DNA of 64,000 nucleotides from assembly GCA_038503075.1 (NCBI GenBank), contig JBCAML010000002.1, positions 1,860,001 through 1,924,000 of the forward strand, in the 5' to 3' direction. The translations under genes and the position numbers were made by a program. This document shows positions 36,201 to 49,900 of the stretch, one piece after another; within the stretch, counting starts at the first letter, position 1, and every line of letters starts with the position of its first letter. Origin of the DNA: Gyromitra esculenta (Eukaryota > Ascomycota > Pezizomycetes > Pezizales > Discinaceae). The notes under the pieces are model-generated. The model was not told where the DNA came from. It worked only from the letters and a program-made list of their open reading frames with translations, and searched no databases.

Positions 36201-37468
36201 GATCTTCTACAATTTCGGATCTTCTGAAAACGTGGCGCCCTCGTTAATATTTATCGGTGTGGGTGACCCCCATCGTTGAACAACGGGAAGCAAACCTTCT
36301 TTGTCGATGGAACTGAGCCCTGCCAAATTCGCCCGAATGAGGGACTTGTCAGACCTTTCTTTGGATGGACAAAAACATCCATCACTCAAACCCGAGGCTC
36401 GTTTGGGAAAGGTAATCGGGAATCTTTTGGTCCTCGACTGGGAAGAGAGGTGGGAAGAAGAAAGGTCGGAATAAAGGGTGGACTGGTATCTATTTTGGGG
36501 TGGACAACGTGGTAGTGTAGGGCCAGGATCTTTTATACAGATGGGGATTTGAAAACTTGATTCCTTTCTAATCTGCTTCTCGCGCGTGGGTTCGGGTACC
36601 TAGACAAATAAGTAACCTCAATAGTGAGAGGAGTAGATTCACGGACTTTTCCGGTAGGACAGTGGTATGAGGAATCGTTGGACGACCCTGGGTAAGCAAC
36701 TGAGAACGTGGACAGGCTACATTGAGTGGATGAGCATTACTAACTGCTACAGTGCACAGTGCACAGTGATGATGTGTGTCCCCATCAGGGTATGAGCTGG
36801 TCAAAGAGCTCGCCTTTGAATATCCGAAGGGTTTTTTATTGGCTGCAAAAAAGTGCCGAACAAAAGCGATCTTAAATGAGATAAGCATTAATCTTGGGGC
36901 TCTTTCTGGCCGAAGCTTTGATTCTTGGCGGGCTGCTTTGGAGGGGACACAGGAAGTTTAGGCTTTGTGGAGGGCAGGATGTTTGCAGGGCCAAGATCCT
37001 TGACGGCACATCACTCGCACCAACGTCTAAATAATGTGGGTCCAGGGGTCTATCTTGGGTCAGGACCTAGAACTTTGACCCACACCTGTATCCTGCCCTA
37101 GGCCTCCACAGTGATCTTTTCTCCTCTTCCTCTTCTTCTTTCCACTCTCATTGCCCAGGGCCTTAGGGAAGGAATTGTCGATTAACGTTTTTCTACGGCG
37201 ACGAGAATTGTACGTGAAGCGCCCTCGGCCCGTCTCTGCATCAGTTTTTAGGTTGCTTGATTCTGGAATTTATCGCCTCTCTCTCAATCGCCCAGTACGA
37301 CCTGCTTGAGTACCAGGCAACACTGTCCTACAGCTCCCCAAAGGTATTCAATTCTCTTATTTCTCGAACTCAACTTAAACTGTGTTCTCACACTACGCTG
37401 TAAAGAAAGAAGGTCCAGATTATATCCGATTTACTGAAGGGGGAAATAAACAGCTCGTCGGAAAAGAT
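33263..37468. other. Long intergenic region between divergent genes
   Basis: About 4.2 kb. The left end is the promoter of the small membrane protein gene, with a GGGA microsatellite at about 33318-33338. The right end is the GH16 promoter. Between them is AT-rich DNA with short open frames (for example 34165-34503, 112 codons) that I do not consider genes. A loose inverted repeat with GTGGAGG and GGGCAGGAT flanks about 36965-37110. Confidence 0.5.
37115..37149 (+). promoter_or_regulatory. CT-rich promoter tract of the GH16 gene
   Basis: An almost pure pyrimidine run of about 35 bases, some 320 bp upstream of the chosen ATG. Such tracts commonly mark core promoters or transcription starts in filamentous fungi. 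Confidence 0.4.
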
Positions 37469-38913
37469 ATGGAAGGAATACACATCCAGCCTGCGCCAAT
37501 GTCGAACCCACAGACATTAAGTTCCACAGTAATAAGTTCGTCTCCCTTTGATGACCCTATTACTCCAATCCCTGATAGGACTCCAAATGGTTCTCGACCT
37601 GGTTCTATGCCCACGTCGATGCCCGCCTCAACCACCGGTTTTTCTGCCCCCGGATCGAACATTCCACAGCGGTACTTCCACTCTCGCCGTGTGAAGAAGG
37701 GCGAAATTTCTCAGCCGTGGCTGGCAAAGAAAGATCCCCGAGAGAAATGGGTTACCGTTATCCCGTGTATTGGTCTAGCTGTGGGACTGGGGATTGCAGG
37801 GTTTTTAGTTTGGCATGGTATATCCAGTGTCGTAAACCACAAATACTGTCCAATTTTGATGGAAGACTGGAGTAATGGCTTCAGGGAGGATATTTGGACC
37901 CGAGAAGTAGAAGTTGGAGGCTATGGGTCAGTTTTTTTTTCATTTGTTCCATATTCTGGCAGGAATTATTTGTTTACGAATACTCTTCTAGAAATGGTCA
38001 ATTTGAGTATACGACCAATCGAGAGGAAAATACATATGTTGGAGATGACGGACGCCTTCATATACGCCCTACGCTTCAAGATGAGAAACTAATGGCAGCC
38101 GACGGCGTACTCAACCTTACGGCATTAGGCATTTGTACATCAAACGTGCTTCACAACTGCGTTGCCGCAACCAACATAACTAACGGCACCATAATTAACC
38201 CGGTCAAATCAGGGCGAATACACACCAAGAAAAGCGCCTCCATCAAATATGGCCGCGTCGAAGTCCGCGCCAAGCTACCAGAGGGCAAGTGGCTCTGGCC
38301 CGCGATTTGGATGATGCCCGTCGAGGACACCTATGGTCCATGGCCCAGGTCTGGCGAGATCGATATCGCCGAATCCCGCGGCAACAACTGGAAGTATCCA
38401 CAGGGTGGGAATGATATCATGTCATCTACATTGCACTGGGGACCCGACCCAGCCAACGATGCATGGTGGAGGACCAACGTCAAGCATAGGGCTCTGCACA
38501 CAACCTATGCGTCTACGTACCACACTTTCGGACTCGAGTGGAGTGAAAAGTACATCTTCACCTATGCCGACTCGCGGCTGCTACAGGTGCTCTTCACCAA
38601 CTTCAATAAGAATCTATGGGAGCGGGGAGATTTCCCGCTCACGGACACGAACAGCACCAAGTACGTCGATCCATGGTCACAGACCGGCCGCCCAAATACT
38701 CCGTTCGATCAGAAATTCTACCTCATCCTCAACCTGGCTGTCGGGGGTACCAACGGGTGGTTTCAGGACGGAAAAGACCTGAAACCATGGGTTGACGGGA
38801 GCGCGTGGGCAGTGAAGGATTTTTGGGATGCTAGGGAAGATTGGTATCCTACGTGGAAAAATAAAGGTGAGATGGTTGTAGAAAGTGTTAAAATGTGGCA
38901 ACAGTGCGATTAG
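37469..38913 (+). CDS. Membrane-anchored glycoside hydrolase family 16 protein (2 exons)
   Basis: Exons are 37469-37926 and 37992-38913, joining to 459 residues. Residues 1-94 are a cytosolic-type Pro/Ser-rich tail, a single membrane segment (VTVIPCIGLAVGLGIAGFL) starts at about 95, and the catalytic domain follows, giving a type II topology. The splice rebuilds VGGYGNGQFEYTT, the family 16 pattern near the start of the jelly roll. The active-site motif is GEIDIAE at 274-280, with Glu275 as nucleophile and Glu280 as acid/base by family rule. The fold continues through the STLHWGP and YHTFGLEWS motifs. Members cleave or rearrange beta-1,3- and mixed beta-glucans; membrane-bound fungal forms are linked to cell-wall building. 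The exact bond is not readable. The open frame extends upstream of the ATG without one, so an extra 5' exon cannot be excluded. Confidence 0.9.
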
Positions 38914-41900
38914 GGGGGAGGGATAACTAGAAGATTGTATTTGAAACTCTCTCTTATGATTTATGGGATTATTCGTCGTATACATGATACTTATCCGAAG
39001 GATTTATAATGCTTGGTTTTGCTTTCCTTCTGTCTCTAGGCACCCCAGGGCAGACGCAATAGATTTTTTTTAGTTATTTTTTATGGGGTTATAGTGTAAC
39101 CTTTTGGGATTTCTTATTCGGCGGGAGAGGCTAGGGTAAGAAATTGTTTTTTTGATTTTACCCTCTCGTTACAGTTTTCATGAAAATGGGATACGGGTGC
39201 ATGAGGATACTGTTTACCGCAATTTTTGTTTGATATTTGATTCTTCCATTTCTTTGTACAGTAGTCGCTTGTAAGAATACTATCTATTTGAACACCTGTC
39301 TTAAGAGAGTAGGGGTCTTTTCCCGACAATTGCAAAAGTTACTATGGCTGTAACTGACCTCTTTTTTCAAGTCAGACATTTCTCATAAGGAAATAGTATA
39401 CAGTATCATCCATAGAATGATGATACTGTAGTAAGTTTGCGATCTTACATCAGTCTATTTTTACTAGTTAAGTTCAGCATGAGCCGAAGGCCTGCTTTGC
39501 TTGCAGTCACCTTCGCTTGCCGTGGGTTGGTAATCTCAATTGTTGTTTTTCAGCGCTGACACGTGTATTGTTGGGGCTGCAGAACCTTCGTATCACATTG
39601 TTTGCTCTACTTGTAGCGTCACGCACTTTGTATTACGTAGTACTGTGGGATATCTTACAGGATTGCGATAGGTGAGGTAGAATGAACCTCGAGTGAATTG
39701 GGTTATACTTATGTGATGTGTGTACCAGTGACCAGTCCAGGCCTGAACACCCTAATCGACAAGAACTATACGCTACAAGATATAGAGAGGTTTGGAACTG
39801 AGATTTGCATAGAGGACTGAGACTGTGCTACCGAGACTTCATGAATAGGTTTCAGACCTTGTTTAGTAGCAAAAGATTCGCTATTGGGGGTATGCTGTGA
39901 TCGGCGAATCTAGCAGCTAAGTTCATAATCTCAACAAGGCTGACGAAGGTGATGTATACGTATACTCCCTGTGACAGATCATACTTTGCCTTGTTCAAAA
40001 TTTCATACCGGAAACGTGCACCACAAAGAAACCCAAAACAAACTCTCCCATCCTTAATTCATGGATTGATACGTAGCCCATCATCTCCATGGCACCTTTC
40101 CTCTCTTCTTTTGTTATGCCTCGTATAGTAAGATTTCCATTATCTGTGAGAAATAAACCCCGGCAACTAATCCGGAAATCCTGGCTTAGATAGCAGTGTC
40201 GAAGCACCTGGTTTATATTACCACCGTAAGTTGTTCCCGGAATAATTGTCATTGGATCCCAAGTATCTCTAAATACGATCGATCGGCTACGTTATACCGA
40301 TTGACCTTGCATAGATGTCCGTGAGCAACAAAAGAAAACATGCATGCACATAGAGAACTCGATTAACGAAGGGCAACATAAGTGGATTTTGCCGTGCAGG
40401 TCGTGTAACTAGTTCACAGCGCTTAGTTGCCTTGGTTCCTTTCTTTAATTTCGGTTGATGGTATTTCTTTCCTTCTTTCCTTCTTTCCACAGGGCGCACA
40501 CTCCCAATAGTAAATATTCCGAGGGTAGATAGATGATGGATCTATAAACACAGTGCATAGTATCTGCTATAGTCCTTGCCACTCCATTAGTACCAGTTGT
40601 TCGCCATATATTATAGATACTCCGTTATGTCCCGATACCTCTACTCTAGACTAAAGGCTGAGCTGTTAAATGGCGCGTAATGCTACAACCTCATATTCTA
40701 AGACATCTTCTCCCATAGATCTAGAGGGAAAAAATCGCTACAAAAACATGTTGTGTAGATACGCAGCACCTGGAGAGGGCTTTGTCAAGGCCTACACCGA
40801 ATTTGCCGCGATCTAAACGAAAGTTGCTGCTGTAGCCCCCCTTCCCCCTCCACATCCCGAGGGACATAATATCGGGAAGAGTTAAGCCAATCACTTAAGC
40901 GTCACCGCAGCTAAAAAAGGACTGAAAAATGTTTTTCTCCTATAACGGCATACAAGAAATGTATTGGTACTGCTGACGAATTTTCTATCGTGCGAAAAAG
41001 ACATGGTATGCATCTGGCGGAGAGGCTGGATATCAAGAGTAAGTTGATTGATTCATGGCTTGTCTTTTGCCCTAACGAAAGTCTTGTCAGCAGATATGCG
41101 GAGCGTGTCTAAAAGTAGACTTGATTGAGAGTTAGCAACCAAAGCTTGCAAAGTTGGCGAGATCAATTCGTGTCAGCTCTGCTTTTGGTGCCTCAATCCC
41201 AATGAAAGTATGAGTTGGGCAAACGAAGCATGGGCTTAGTTCAAACCAGGAATCTGAAAGCCACGAGTGCCCACAGTGTGCAATATTCCGTACTTAAAAA
41301 ACAGTTCCCAGCACTCTCTGCCGGGAACGATCACGATTTTAGTGTCCCACTGCAGTACTGGGATATCGTGAATTATGCCAATGTTCGTTATTAACGACAA
41401 AAATATGAAGTAGATTAAATATTACGAGCAAAACAGCGAGTCGAAGTTACTACACCTGCGCTGTTACGTACATAATGGGATTTTTCTTAACACTTAGGCT
41501 TAAGTTGTTTTACCGGGGAAGGCCAAATGGCTGAAGTGACGTGCAGCCATTCTAATTTCTTTGTTTAACCTTCGTTTTTAGCTTTCCCCAGCATCTCGCT
41601 TGGCTTTCCTTGTCAAGCCGCATGCGGTGGGATCGATCGAGATTCTGGATTTGATAAATAAACACCGGTAAACATCTACCCTCTACTCTACAAGTCTACT
41701 TCTTTGACAGCCTCGTTCACTTCCTCCCCGATCTTCCCCATACCAAATGCACCAATCAGCAAATAAATAATTCCCCACTTCCAGAGATCTCGCCTAGTGT
41801 CGCCTCAGTCACAAGCGCGTAGATCGCCAAGTACTCTAATGAAGTACGTACATGTAACTGTGCGGCGAGCTCGAGGCCAAGATGTCTCTAAGGCAATGGC

Positions 41901-43720
41901 GTTCTAATTGCGGGAGGGACGCCGAGGCCGTTTGATAGCGTTTGTTCGGCATTTGCTCTTTCCGATTGATGTGAACAAAGACTGGCATCAGGCTGTATTG
42001 TTGTTTGGCCGTTAAGGTACGAAACGATGCTATTATCTAGTGCGCTAAGGCGAATTGAGTAGCTCAGATCGAACATCAGGGATAAACTTAGCTCCAATAT
42101 GGAAATAGTCAACTATCTACATCTAGAAACTCTACCGGCAGCCAGGCGAACGCCGAAGCCAGGGATAACAGAGTATGATGCAAAGAACCGCGAGTCTCTA
42201 GAACAGAGGTATTTGAGGGATAACTTAAGGATGTGTTTTAATTTTTTAAAACGATAAAATAATTGATGTCTGTGGCCCTCTTTTCTATTGGGATTTTATT
42301 CTCTTTATTAAACTTGTTCGGCAGCTATTCTATTCTTCGCGGCTGCGACGGCTTTGTTTCTATGTCGTTCCTCCTGTTGTTTGTGGATACAATCCCTTAA
42401 TCTCATGCAGAAACCAGGGGTAATTATAGTTAATACTAGGTGACCGAGCGGTCGTTTGGGACACAGAGGTCCAAGGAGCTGTTCCCAGAAGAGTCACGTC
42501 ACATCGCAAGAAAAGTTCAGCACAATCTGACAATTTCTCACTTTATATGTATAGTAGATCGACCTGCATGGGTGCGTGATGCTGTTTTCCGCATACAATG
42601 GTCACTCACTTTTTTTCGTTACGTTACACAAATAAGCTCGTTTGGCTCTATTTTTTCTTTACCACTCCTGCTGTTGAGGACAGAAATGTCTCTGGTGCCT
42701 GTATCTCTCGGGAATCGGGGGGGGTTGCAAACGTTGTATCTCTCTCGTACAGACAACTATTTGGAAGTCGTGGGGAGACGGACAATTGACGAGTAGTTTC
42801 TGGGCTTTGAACGGCTGGCTTTTTCTCGGTGAAGGTCTGATGCCACCCCAGAGGACGTTAATTTAATTCTGCGAATGTTTAACCTAAACACCCCAATCTC
42901 TAGGCTTGGCAACGATTTCGGCCCTGGGAACTCTCCGAGCGCCCATCACAAGTTGCAGGGAGAGGGCTTTTTTATCTATAATGTGTATGCAGTACTAAGT
43001 TTGAATCGCGCAAGTGCAAGGTATCTTTAATTTAGGGTTTAGTTTGGGAACTTTAGCTCTTGTGTATCACAAATTGATGTAGAATCAGCCAAAGAAAAAG
43101 CCGTGGCCGTAAAAGCCAGCACAGTCCACACACACAGATGCCCACCATTCTATACGTCCCGAACCGAACAATCACGATATGCAGCACGCCGTATCCCATG
43201 TAGGAAGAGGCAGCTAAACCTCCCCACCCTCCATTGACTTCATGTCTACTTCTCTTCTCTTCTCTTTCTTCTTCTCCTTCACTCCCCGACCAATTTCCCC
43301 GACTCACTTTCTCGTGGAGTCGACAAAACTAGTAGGAGTTGTCTATTGTCTCTCGCTAGTCATCGCTGAACAAGTTATCTTGTTTTAGCTTTCTAGCACT
43401 GCTTCTAGGGAGAAGAGAAAGAGTACCTTTTCTATCTCTCAGCAGTATCCTCTCTGGCGCTCAGCAAGTTTTCCAGTACGAGATATCCTAAAAAACGACC
43501 CCCACGAGAGAAACCGGGATTCTACTCCTTAATACGACTTTCTATATAGATCAATACGATACCCAGCATTTTCCAATATACGTACATACTTGGTAACCGG
43601 AGTTTCGCCTAACCCGTCACTCGCTACCCCATCAACCGACTAGAAGATCCTCCGTTGTCCGCTGATTACAAAAACTCAATCTAATATCCAGTGCAACTGG
43701 GTTTATTCAAGATCACTACA
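38914..43720. other. Long gene-poor region between two plus-strand genes
   Basis: About 4.8 kb. The first few hundred bases are the GH16 3' flank and the last few hundred are the GT2 promoter. A pyrimidine microsatellite (CTTTC/CTTCC type) lies at about 40463-40489. No open frame here has convincing coding character. Confidence 0.5.
43245..43288 (+). promoter_or_regulatory. CT-rich promoter tract of the GT2 gene
   Basis: A long run of TCT and CTT about 430-475 bp upstream of the ATG at 43721. On the other strand it produces a misleading Glu/Arg-rich open frame that I do not regard as a gene. Confidence 0.45.
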
Positions 43721-46700
43721 ATGGGTATTAGAGACTACTTCCGAACTAAACCGCCTGTCGAGGCATCCACAGCAAATCCCTCCACCTCCCACGAACTTAA
43801 CGATGTCCTGGAGCTCCGACCACCATTTATGCCGGGATCCGGGACTGGATCAACTTCCGGAGTGGGGTCGTCTAGATCCTCAGCTTTCATGATAGATGAT
43901 ATCAAGCACGAGGTTATGGTCAACTATCTGTATCAACAACAATCTAGCCATCTCTGGGTCAACCCTAACCCTATACCAGGTCAGAGTAACGGAGATGAAG
44001 GTGTGTTATTAAGGAAGAGTAAGGGATACTACATGGCCTGTCCGGCGTCTTTGAGCAATAGTATTTTTGCAGAAGCTTGTGCTGCGCTGAATGTCCATGT
44101 TTGTTTTCCTACTTTCTGCTTCCGATGGAATTTTGGAGACCCAATTGCTGATGTGTTACTGCTGTTAGGTTGCTATGACTGTTAACTCCAGGGTTATCAA
44201 GACGTTTCTGCAATGGTCACCGGACGCCGTAGATGTCCCACTTATGAACGGCTTACGCATCCAGATTCTACCCACAATAGCAGACCTCCCCAGGGCAAGG
44301 AAGTACCAATTCGCTGCTTTCATCGCTAAGGACGCCCTATTAGTGGTTTGGGATGACGACCCACTCCACATTGTCTCGCGAGCTATGTTCATTGAAAATG
44401 AACTAATGGCGCTTGTGTGGAAGACCCCTGAGGCTGCAGAGGAAGAGGCAGCGAGGGAAGAGAAGCAGATGGGCATACAAGTGGAGGAGATAATAGATGA
44501 GGAATCTGGACAAGTTTCGGGGTACAGGGAACGGAGACCGACAAACTTGCTGAACACGATCCTAGTCGCTTTCACATTGGCGCTCGTCATCACAACGTTG
44601 GGGGCCGGTTATAGGCAGATTGGAATCGAGGTCGCGGCAGATGGGAATATGTTGAGATTGGCGTTTGTCGCTTTGACGCCTATCCAGATTTTCTTCACGC
44701 TGGTAAGATATCTTTCTTGCCTTTTTTTTTTCCCCCGGAGGTGTGTGTAAGAGGGGTTTATAGGATTTTTTTTTTTCTAAAATACGGAAAATTTTAGTTT
44801 TTCGGACAAGTCATCGTGGGTTGCCTTGCGCAGTGTTTTGGGCCAGTGTCACAATTGACGGAGAATTCAAAATACTACTCGGCTAAACCCCCACAACGCA
44901 TCCGAACGGGCACTCTTCCCCATATTACCATCCAGTGTCCGGTCTACAAGGAGGGTCTCCAGGGTGTCATTGCTCCAACTGTCAAATCCATCAAGCAAGC
45001 AATCAGCACTTACGAGCTCCAAGGAGGTACTGCAAACATTTTCATCAACGATGATGGGCTTCAGCTATTTAGAGATGAGGATGAACACTTGCGAAAAGAA
45101 CGAATCGATTTTTACACCGACCACAACATCGGCTGGGTTGCGAGGCCTGGACATGGTAAGGGTGGGTTTATCAGGAAAGGAAAATTTAAGAAGGTACGTT
45201 GTAAAATTTCTCGGGGTACCTTCTGGATTCTGTCTGCGAACCCGTTTCCTATTATCTGCTCGCGGCAGTGGTAGTATGACGTTGAATTAAGGTGGTTTCT
45301 CGTTTTCCCGCCGTTCCTTGCATCTGTGACTCGTCTCGCATGACGAATCGAGGGGCTTTTCGCCTCACCGTTGAAGCGTCCTATCAGATATTTCCGGCTG
45401 TCTTAGTTGGCAACCTTCGCCTTTCAGTGGTTGTAATAAGCCACATTATGCTAAACCCCAGAGTCAGCACTAGTGACCTTGAATGCTGACTAATGCTCTG
45501 ATTATTATAGGCTTCCAATATGAATTATGGACTTATGATTTCCTGTAAGGTGGAAGAAAAACTTGCCCTGATCGAACGTGATGTAAATTGGACCCAAGCA
45601 AAAGAAGCACAAGCCTACGAAGATTGCTTGAAGGAGGTTCTCAGCGAAAATGGACGTGCCTGGGCAGATGGAAATATCCGTGTTGGTGACTACATTTTGC
45701 TCAGTGAGTAGTTGGCCATATCTATCATGTGGGTTCTTGCTAATCCCAATTTAATAAAGTTGATTCGGATACACGTATTCCCTCTGATTGCCTACTGGAT
45801 GCTGCCTCCGAGATGGAGCGCTCGCCCGAAGTTGGAATCATGCAGTATTCATCTGGCGTTATGCAGGTCGTTCATAACTATTTCGAAAATGGAATTACGT
45901 TCTTTACAAATTTGATTTATACGGCCATTCGATACACCGTTGCTAATGGCGATGTCGCTCCGTTTGTCGGTCATAACGCAATCCTCAGATGGACCGCTAT
46001 CCAGCAGGTCTCGTATCAGGATGAAGATGGCTACGACAAATTCTGGTCTGAATCTCATGTTTCTGAGGACTTTGACATGTCTCTTCGTCTTCAGTGCAAC
46101 GGTTACACTATCCGTCTCGCGGCCTATACGGGTGATGGCTTCAAGGAAGGCGTCTCTCTCACTGTCTATGACGAGTTAGCCCGTTGGGAAAAATATGCCT
46201 ATGGATGCAACGAACTATTATTTCACCCACTACGATTCTGGCCAATCCGTGGGCCCTTTACTCCTCTATTTCGAAGATTTTTATTTTCAAATATTCGAGT
46301 GACTTCGAAGATCACCATCATCTCGTATATTGGAACTTATTACGCCATTGGCGCTGCTTGGATCATGACCACAGCAAACTATTTTGCCATCGGGTGGTTT
46401 AACGGCTATCTTGACAAATATTACATTGACTCGTGGAAAGTTTGGTTCTCCATTGTCATTGTCTTTAATCTTCTCGGGAATGTTGCATTGGCCATCATGA
46501 GATATCGCATTGGGGAGCGGACCTTCTTCTATGCCCGTAAGTTCCGCTTGATTCGAACCTCTTTGTTACCTATAGAATTTATACTAACTTAAAAGCCGCA
46601 GTTTTTGAGAATTTCAAGTGGGTCTTCCTACTCGGTATCTTCCTTGGCGGCCTCTCGCTACATGTCTCCCAGGCGCTGTTAGCACACATGTTCGAGATCA

Positions 46701-46966
46701 ACATGACTTGGGGCGCCACAGCCAAAGAATTAGAATTCTCCAATTTCTTCATCGAGGCACCTAAGGTACTCCGACGCTTCAAATTTTCGTTCGCATTTTC
46801 AACTCTAGCAATTGTGGCCATGATCGTTCTCGCGACAGGTTCATTCGTACCCCACGACTGGATGATTACGGATTTTGTGGCGATCCTACCGATGGCTACA
46901 GTTGCGGGAAGCCACATGTTATTGCCGATTGTACTTAACCCAGCCTTGATGACGTTCCAGTGGTAG
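43721..46966 (+). CDS. Polytopic family 2 glycosyltransferase (polysaccharide-synthase-like, 6 exons)
   Basis: Exons are 43721-44098, 44169-44702, 44798-45193, 45511-45703, 45760-46536 and 46602-46966, joining to 880 residues. Two hydrophobic regions (about 275-320) precede the catalytic domain, and at least five follow (from about residue 695 onward), the layout of processive inverting synthases. The catalytic motifs are in order: NDDG with Asp389-Asp390, the DSD metal-binding motif at 502-504, SED at 602-604, and RW at 642-643 in the ELARWEKY segment (Q/RxxRW-type). Members of this class build chitin, hyaluronan, cellulose or related polymers from UDP-sugars at the plasma membrane. A related fungal GT2 is known to be needed for hyphal growth on solid surfaces and for plant infection; whether this is its orthologue needs a search. 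The third intron, 317 bp, is far longer than the others. Confidence 0.9.
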
Positions 46967-49900
46967 AAGGTTGCGGTGGCTTCATGTTTCCAGCCACGAA
47001 AATATCCTAAGACGGCGGATCATCGTGAAGTGCATGGACTGATATTATCTAGACACAGTAGCTTTACTCTCTGGTTATATGTATACAACTACTATTATCA
47101 CCGGAAAGTGCTAATTCTCTTCATCGCCTAATTCTTTCTTTTTTTTCAAACGCCTCTTTTTCGATTAAAGCATGGGTTTCGGTCTGGTTGGGGGCGTAAT
47201 CTGTAGACTACTTATGGCAACAAAATTGGTTACTCTTATACTACTTTTTTCTCCATGTATTTTAACAGTATGCACGTATATAAGACTTTATATTTGACTC
47301 GGCAGACAACCTCGTGTTACTGTGGTGCTATATAGTGAGCCGAAAAGTAAGACCAGTGTGAAGAAAAAGGAAAGAAAAAGGGATGGGGTTTCTTGAACTA
47401 GTCTTGGCCCTCAAGCCTCTTCCCGAACTGAAATACTTCACGTATCTTCGATGCTGTTAGTGACCCAATACTAGGTGATCAAGGTACATGTAGCTTAGGG
47501 CGAGGAAAATATATAGTAGGCTCTGTCATTCATCTATGTATAGACGTTCAATTACTATCCAGCGTGATGTACCCACAATTCGTTTTAGTATTACTTGCCT
47601 GTATATAAGACGTCTAATAAACACTACAAACGCAGGGGGGGGGGCTCAGACGGAAACGGAGGGAAAAGCGTGTAAGCACCCGTCAAAACTATAAAGATTG
47701 ACACGTAACAAAAAGTAGATAACCGATTAAAAAAAAGTCACAGTTCAGCTATTACAAGCCAAACTATGAGGGATCATTTACAGCTTTTGTGTGACATAGA
47801 TGGCCCTCGAATATGCCAGCGACTTCGAGGCATAACTATGTTGCCTAAATCTGTGATTCTTGGGCCCTTGGTCACAGGCCTAGATGTGGCTTTTTCTTTC
47901 TTTTCTACGCTCGTACCCGTAAAGGTACAGGAGAAAGAGTAAATTTTTCTAGCTAGCTAGTGCGAGTATCGTAATACAAGATAGACCCCAGACGATGAAA
48001 GCAAGAAGAAAGATTTTCGATTAATTTTCAGGGTAGTCACAGGGGGGATAGCTACATGAAGTTAAATTTAACTCCAACCACGATCAACATGCAATCAATT
48101 ACACGCACGAGTTAGCGAATATCATGCATAGTTTCATTTATATCGGAATTATTATCTGGGATTCACACTACCTTGTGCACATCTGCTAACTCTAGAACAT
48201 GCCCTAGAGTACGTTATTCCCAACTGAGGGGAGAGCTAGCTATATGAAGATTGCAGCGGTGTAACCCAGCAACATTTCGGTAGTTTGGTGGCGAAATTTC
48301 GAGGGCTTGTTTTCAAGCCTGGCGTCTAGCTCACAATCGCATGCTACTCCACTGCCGGTATCTCTTCTGCATCTTAAAGGAGCGGTTTCTTAAAGAATGC
48401 AGTAGCATGCAGCAGAACTATCGGTGCTTTTATCCTAGGAGATCGGATGAGATCCCGAAAGTTAGCATTATTGATATACGACCACATGGCTACTATGATG
48501 TGCAAACTGTCAGTCGGGAATTTGTACCAAATATTTCAGCATCAGCCGCACTTCTACATACTCGACGTCAAACACGGCGGCATTACATATCAGGGGTAAA
48601 TAAACTCTATGACTTCATATGCCGCTTCATATGCAAGACTCTCAATTTGTCCCCGACGATGTGGACATGTTTGAAATACTGGGCTTTCTCTCGGTCCGGC
48701 AACTGCCAACACTCAAATTTAAAGCAAAATGTCAAATTTTAGTATCACTGTGAATCCCACTGTTCATTTATTTTTACCTTTAGCTGAATCGCGAAATCTA
48801 TCAGATACCTATGGTGGTTTATGGCCATACAAGTTAATATTTACATGTGTCTTAGATACCTGTACCACGCTTAAGGCACAATTGTTCCCTCCCAAATGAT
48901 CAAGTATGTCCTGGCAATTAGTCTATGCGTATATCTTGCGAAAGGCTAATATCCGTTGCGGCAATTTGTATCCACTATCAGAATAATAGCACAGTATTAT
49001 GTACAAAGGCCTTCGAGACGCCTGACGCACTGGACTTTCGAGACCCATATGTGATGGACCTTTGATTTGAAAAGAAACCGAGACGGTCAAGAGACAGAGA
49101 GGTCTTCCTTGGGCACAAGAGAATCATCCCTAAATGCAATTACCCAGTGGACACAGCTATTGGGTCGACACGCACTCACGTAATATATTAATAACTGGAT
49201 AGGGTAACTGATTCCCGGGTCTTCATGTACTCTACTCTATCTGTTCATGATCAAGCATCTAAAAATTTCCCGAGTTAATGCAAAGTAACGCGTAGCACCC
49301 GATCCCACATCCTAGGTCACACCCATACTCTATCGATCGCGGGTACTACCCAAGACTAACAGGCGCAGCCAATTGGATATCCCAAAAAGGCAAGGAGTGG
49401 TTCTAACAACCCCACACACCGGAGACGTGCTCTTTACGTGTACAGAATGTACTTTAACCACGCGTATTTCTATATATTGGAACTCAAATGATGGTACAGA
49501 AAGTCTCGGAGACACCGCGATTTGCGGGTGGCGTCGATATGGGTTGTATATGGAGCCAGTTTTTTATTAGGCAAGTTGACAATGGCTTTCTTAATCGCGA
49601 GTAAAATCGCTTCAAGAAGTACCGTAAAAGATAAATATGCGTAGTCTCGTCGCCAGGCTAAAATATGCTGAACACGCTAGTGTCTTAAACTGGAATATTG
49701 TCGAGGATGAGGGCCCAGCTAAAGTTAATAACTGACAATTTCAGCCACCGGTTTTGATACGTACTTCCTACAGACTTGATGGAGTTCGAATTAATAAGCC
49801 CTGCCCTCACCAACTAGAACTCTATAACCTTCGGTACTCCCAATGATTCCGTATCTAGCCTGTTTCGCGTGGGATGATAGTTTTAGCTCATCATCGAGTA

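Noticed and set aside
36965..37110. Loose inverted repeat with GTGGAGG and GGGCAGGAT
   Set aside because: Matches are short and gapped; not strong enough to call an element.
43053..43307. 84-codon minus-strand frame with Glu/Arg-rich start
   Set aside because: Its start is the complement of the CT-rich promoter tract of the GT2 gene.
48341..48742. 133-codon plus-strand frame
   Set aside because: No domain, no intron signals joining it to other exons, and amino-acid composition like random AT-rich sequence.
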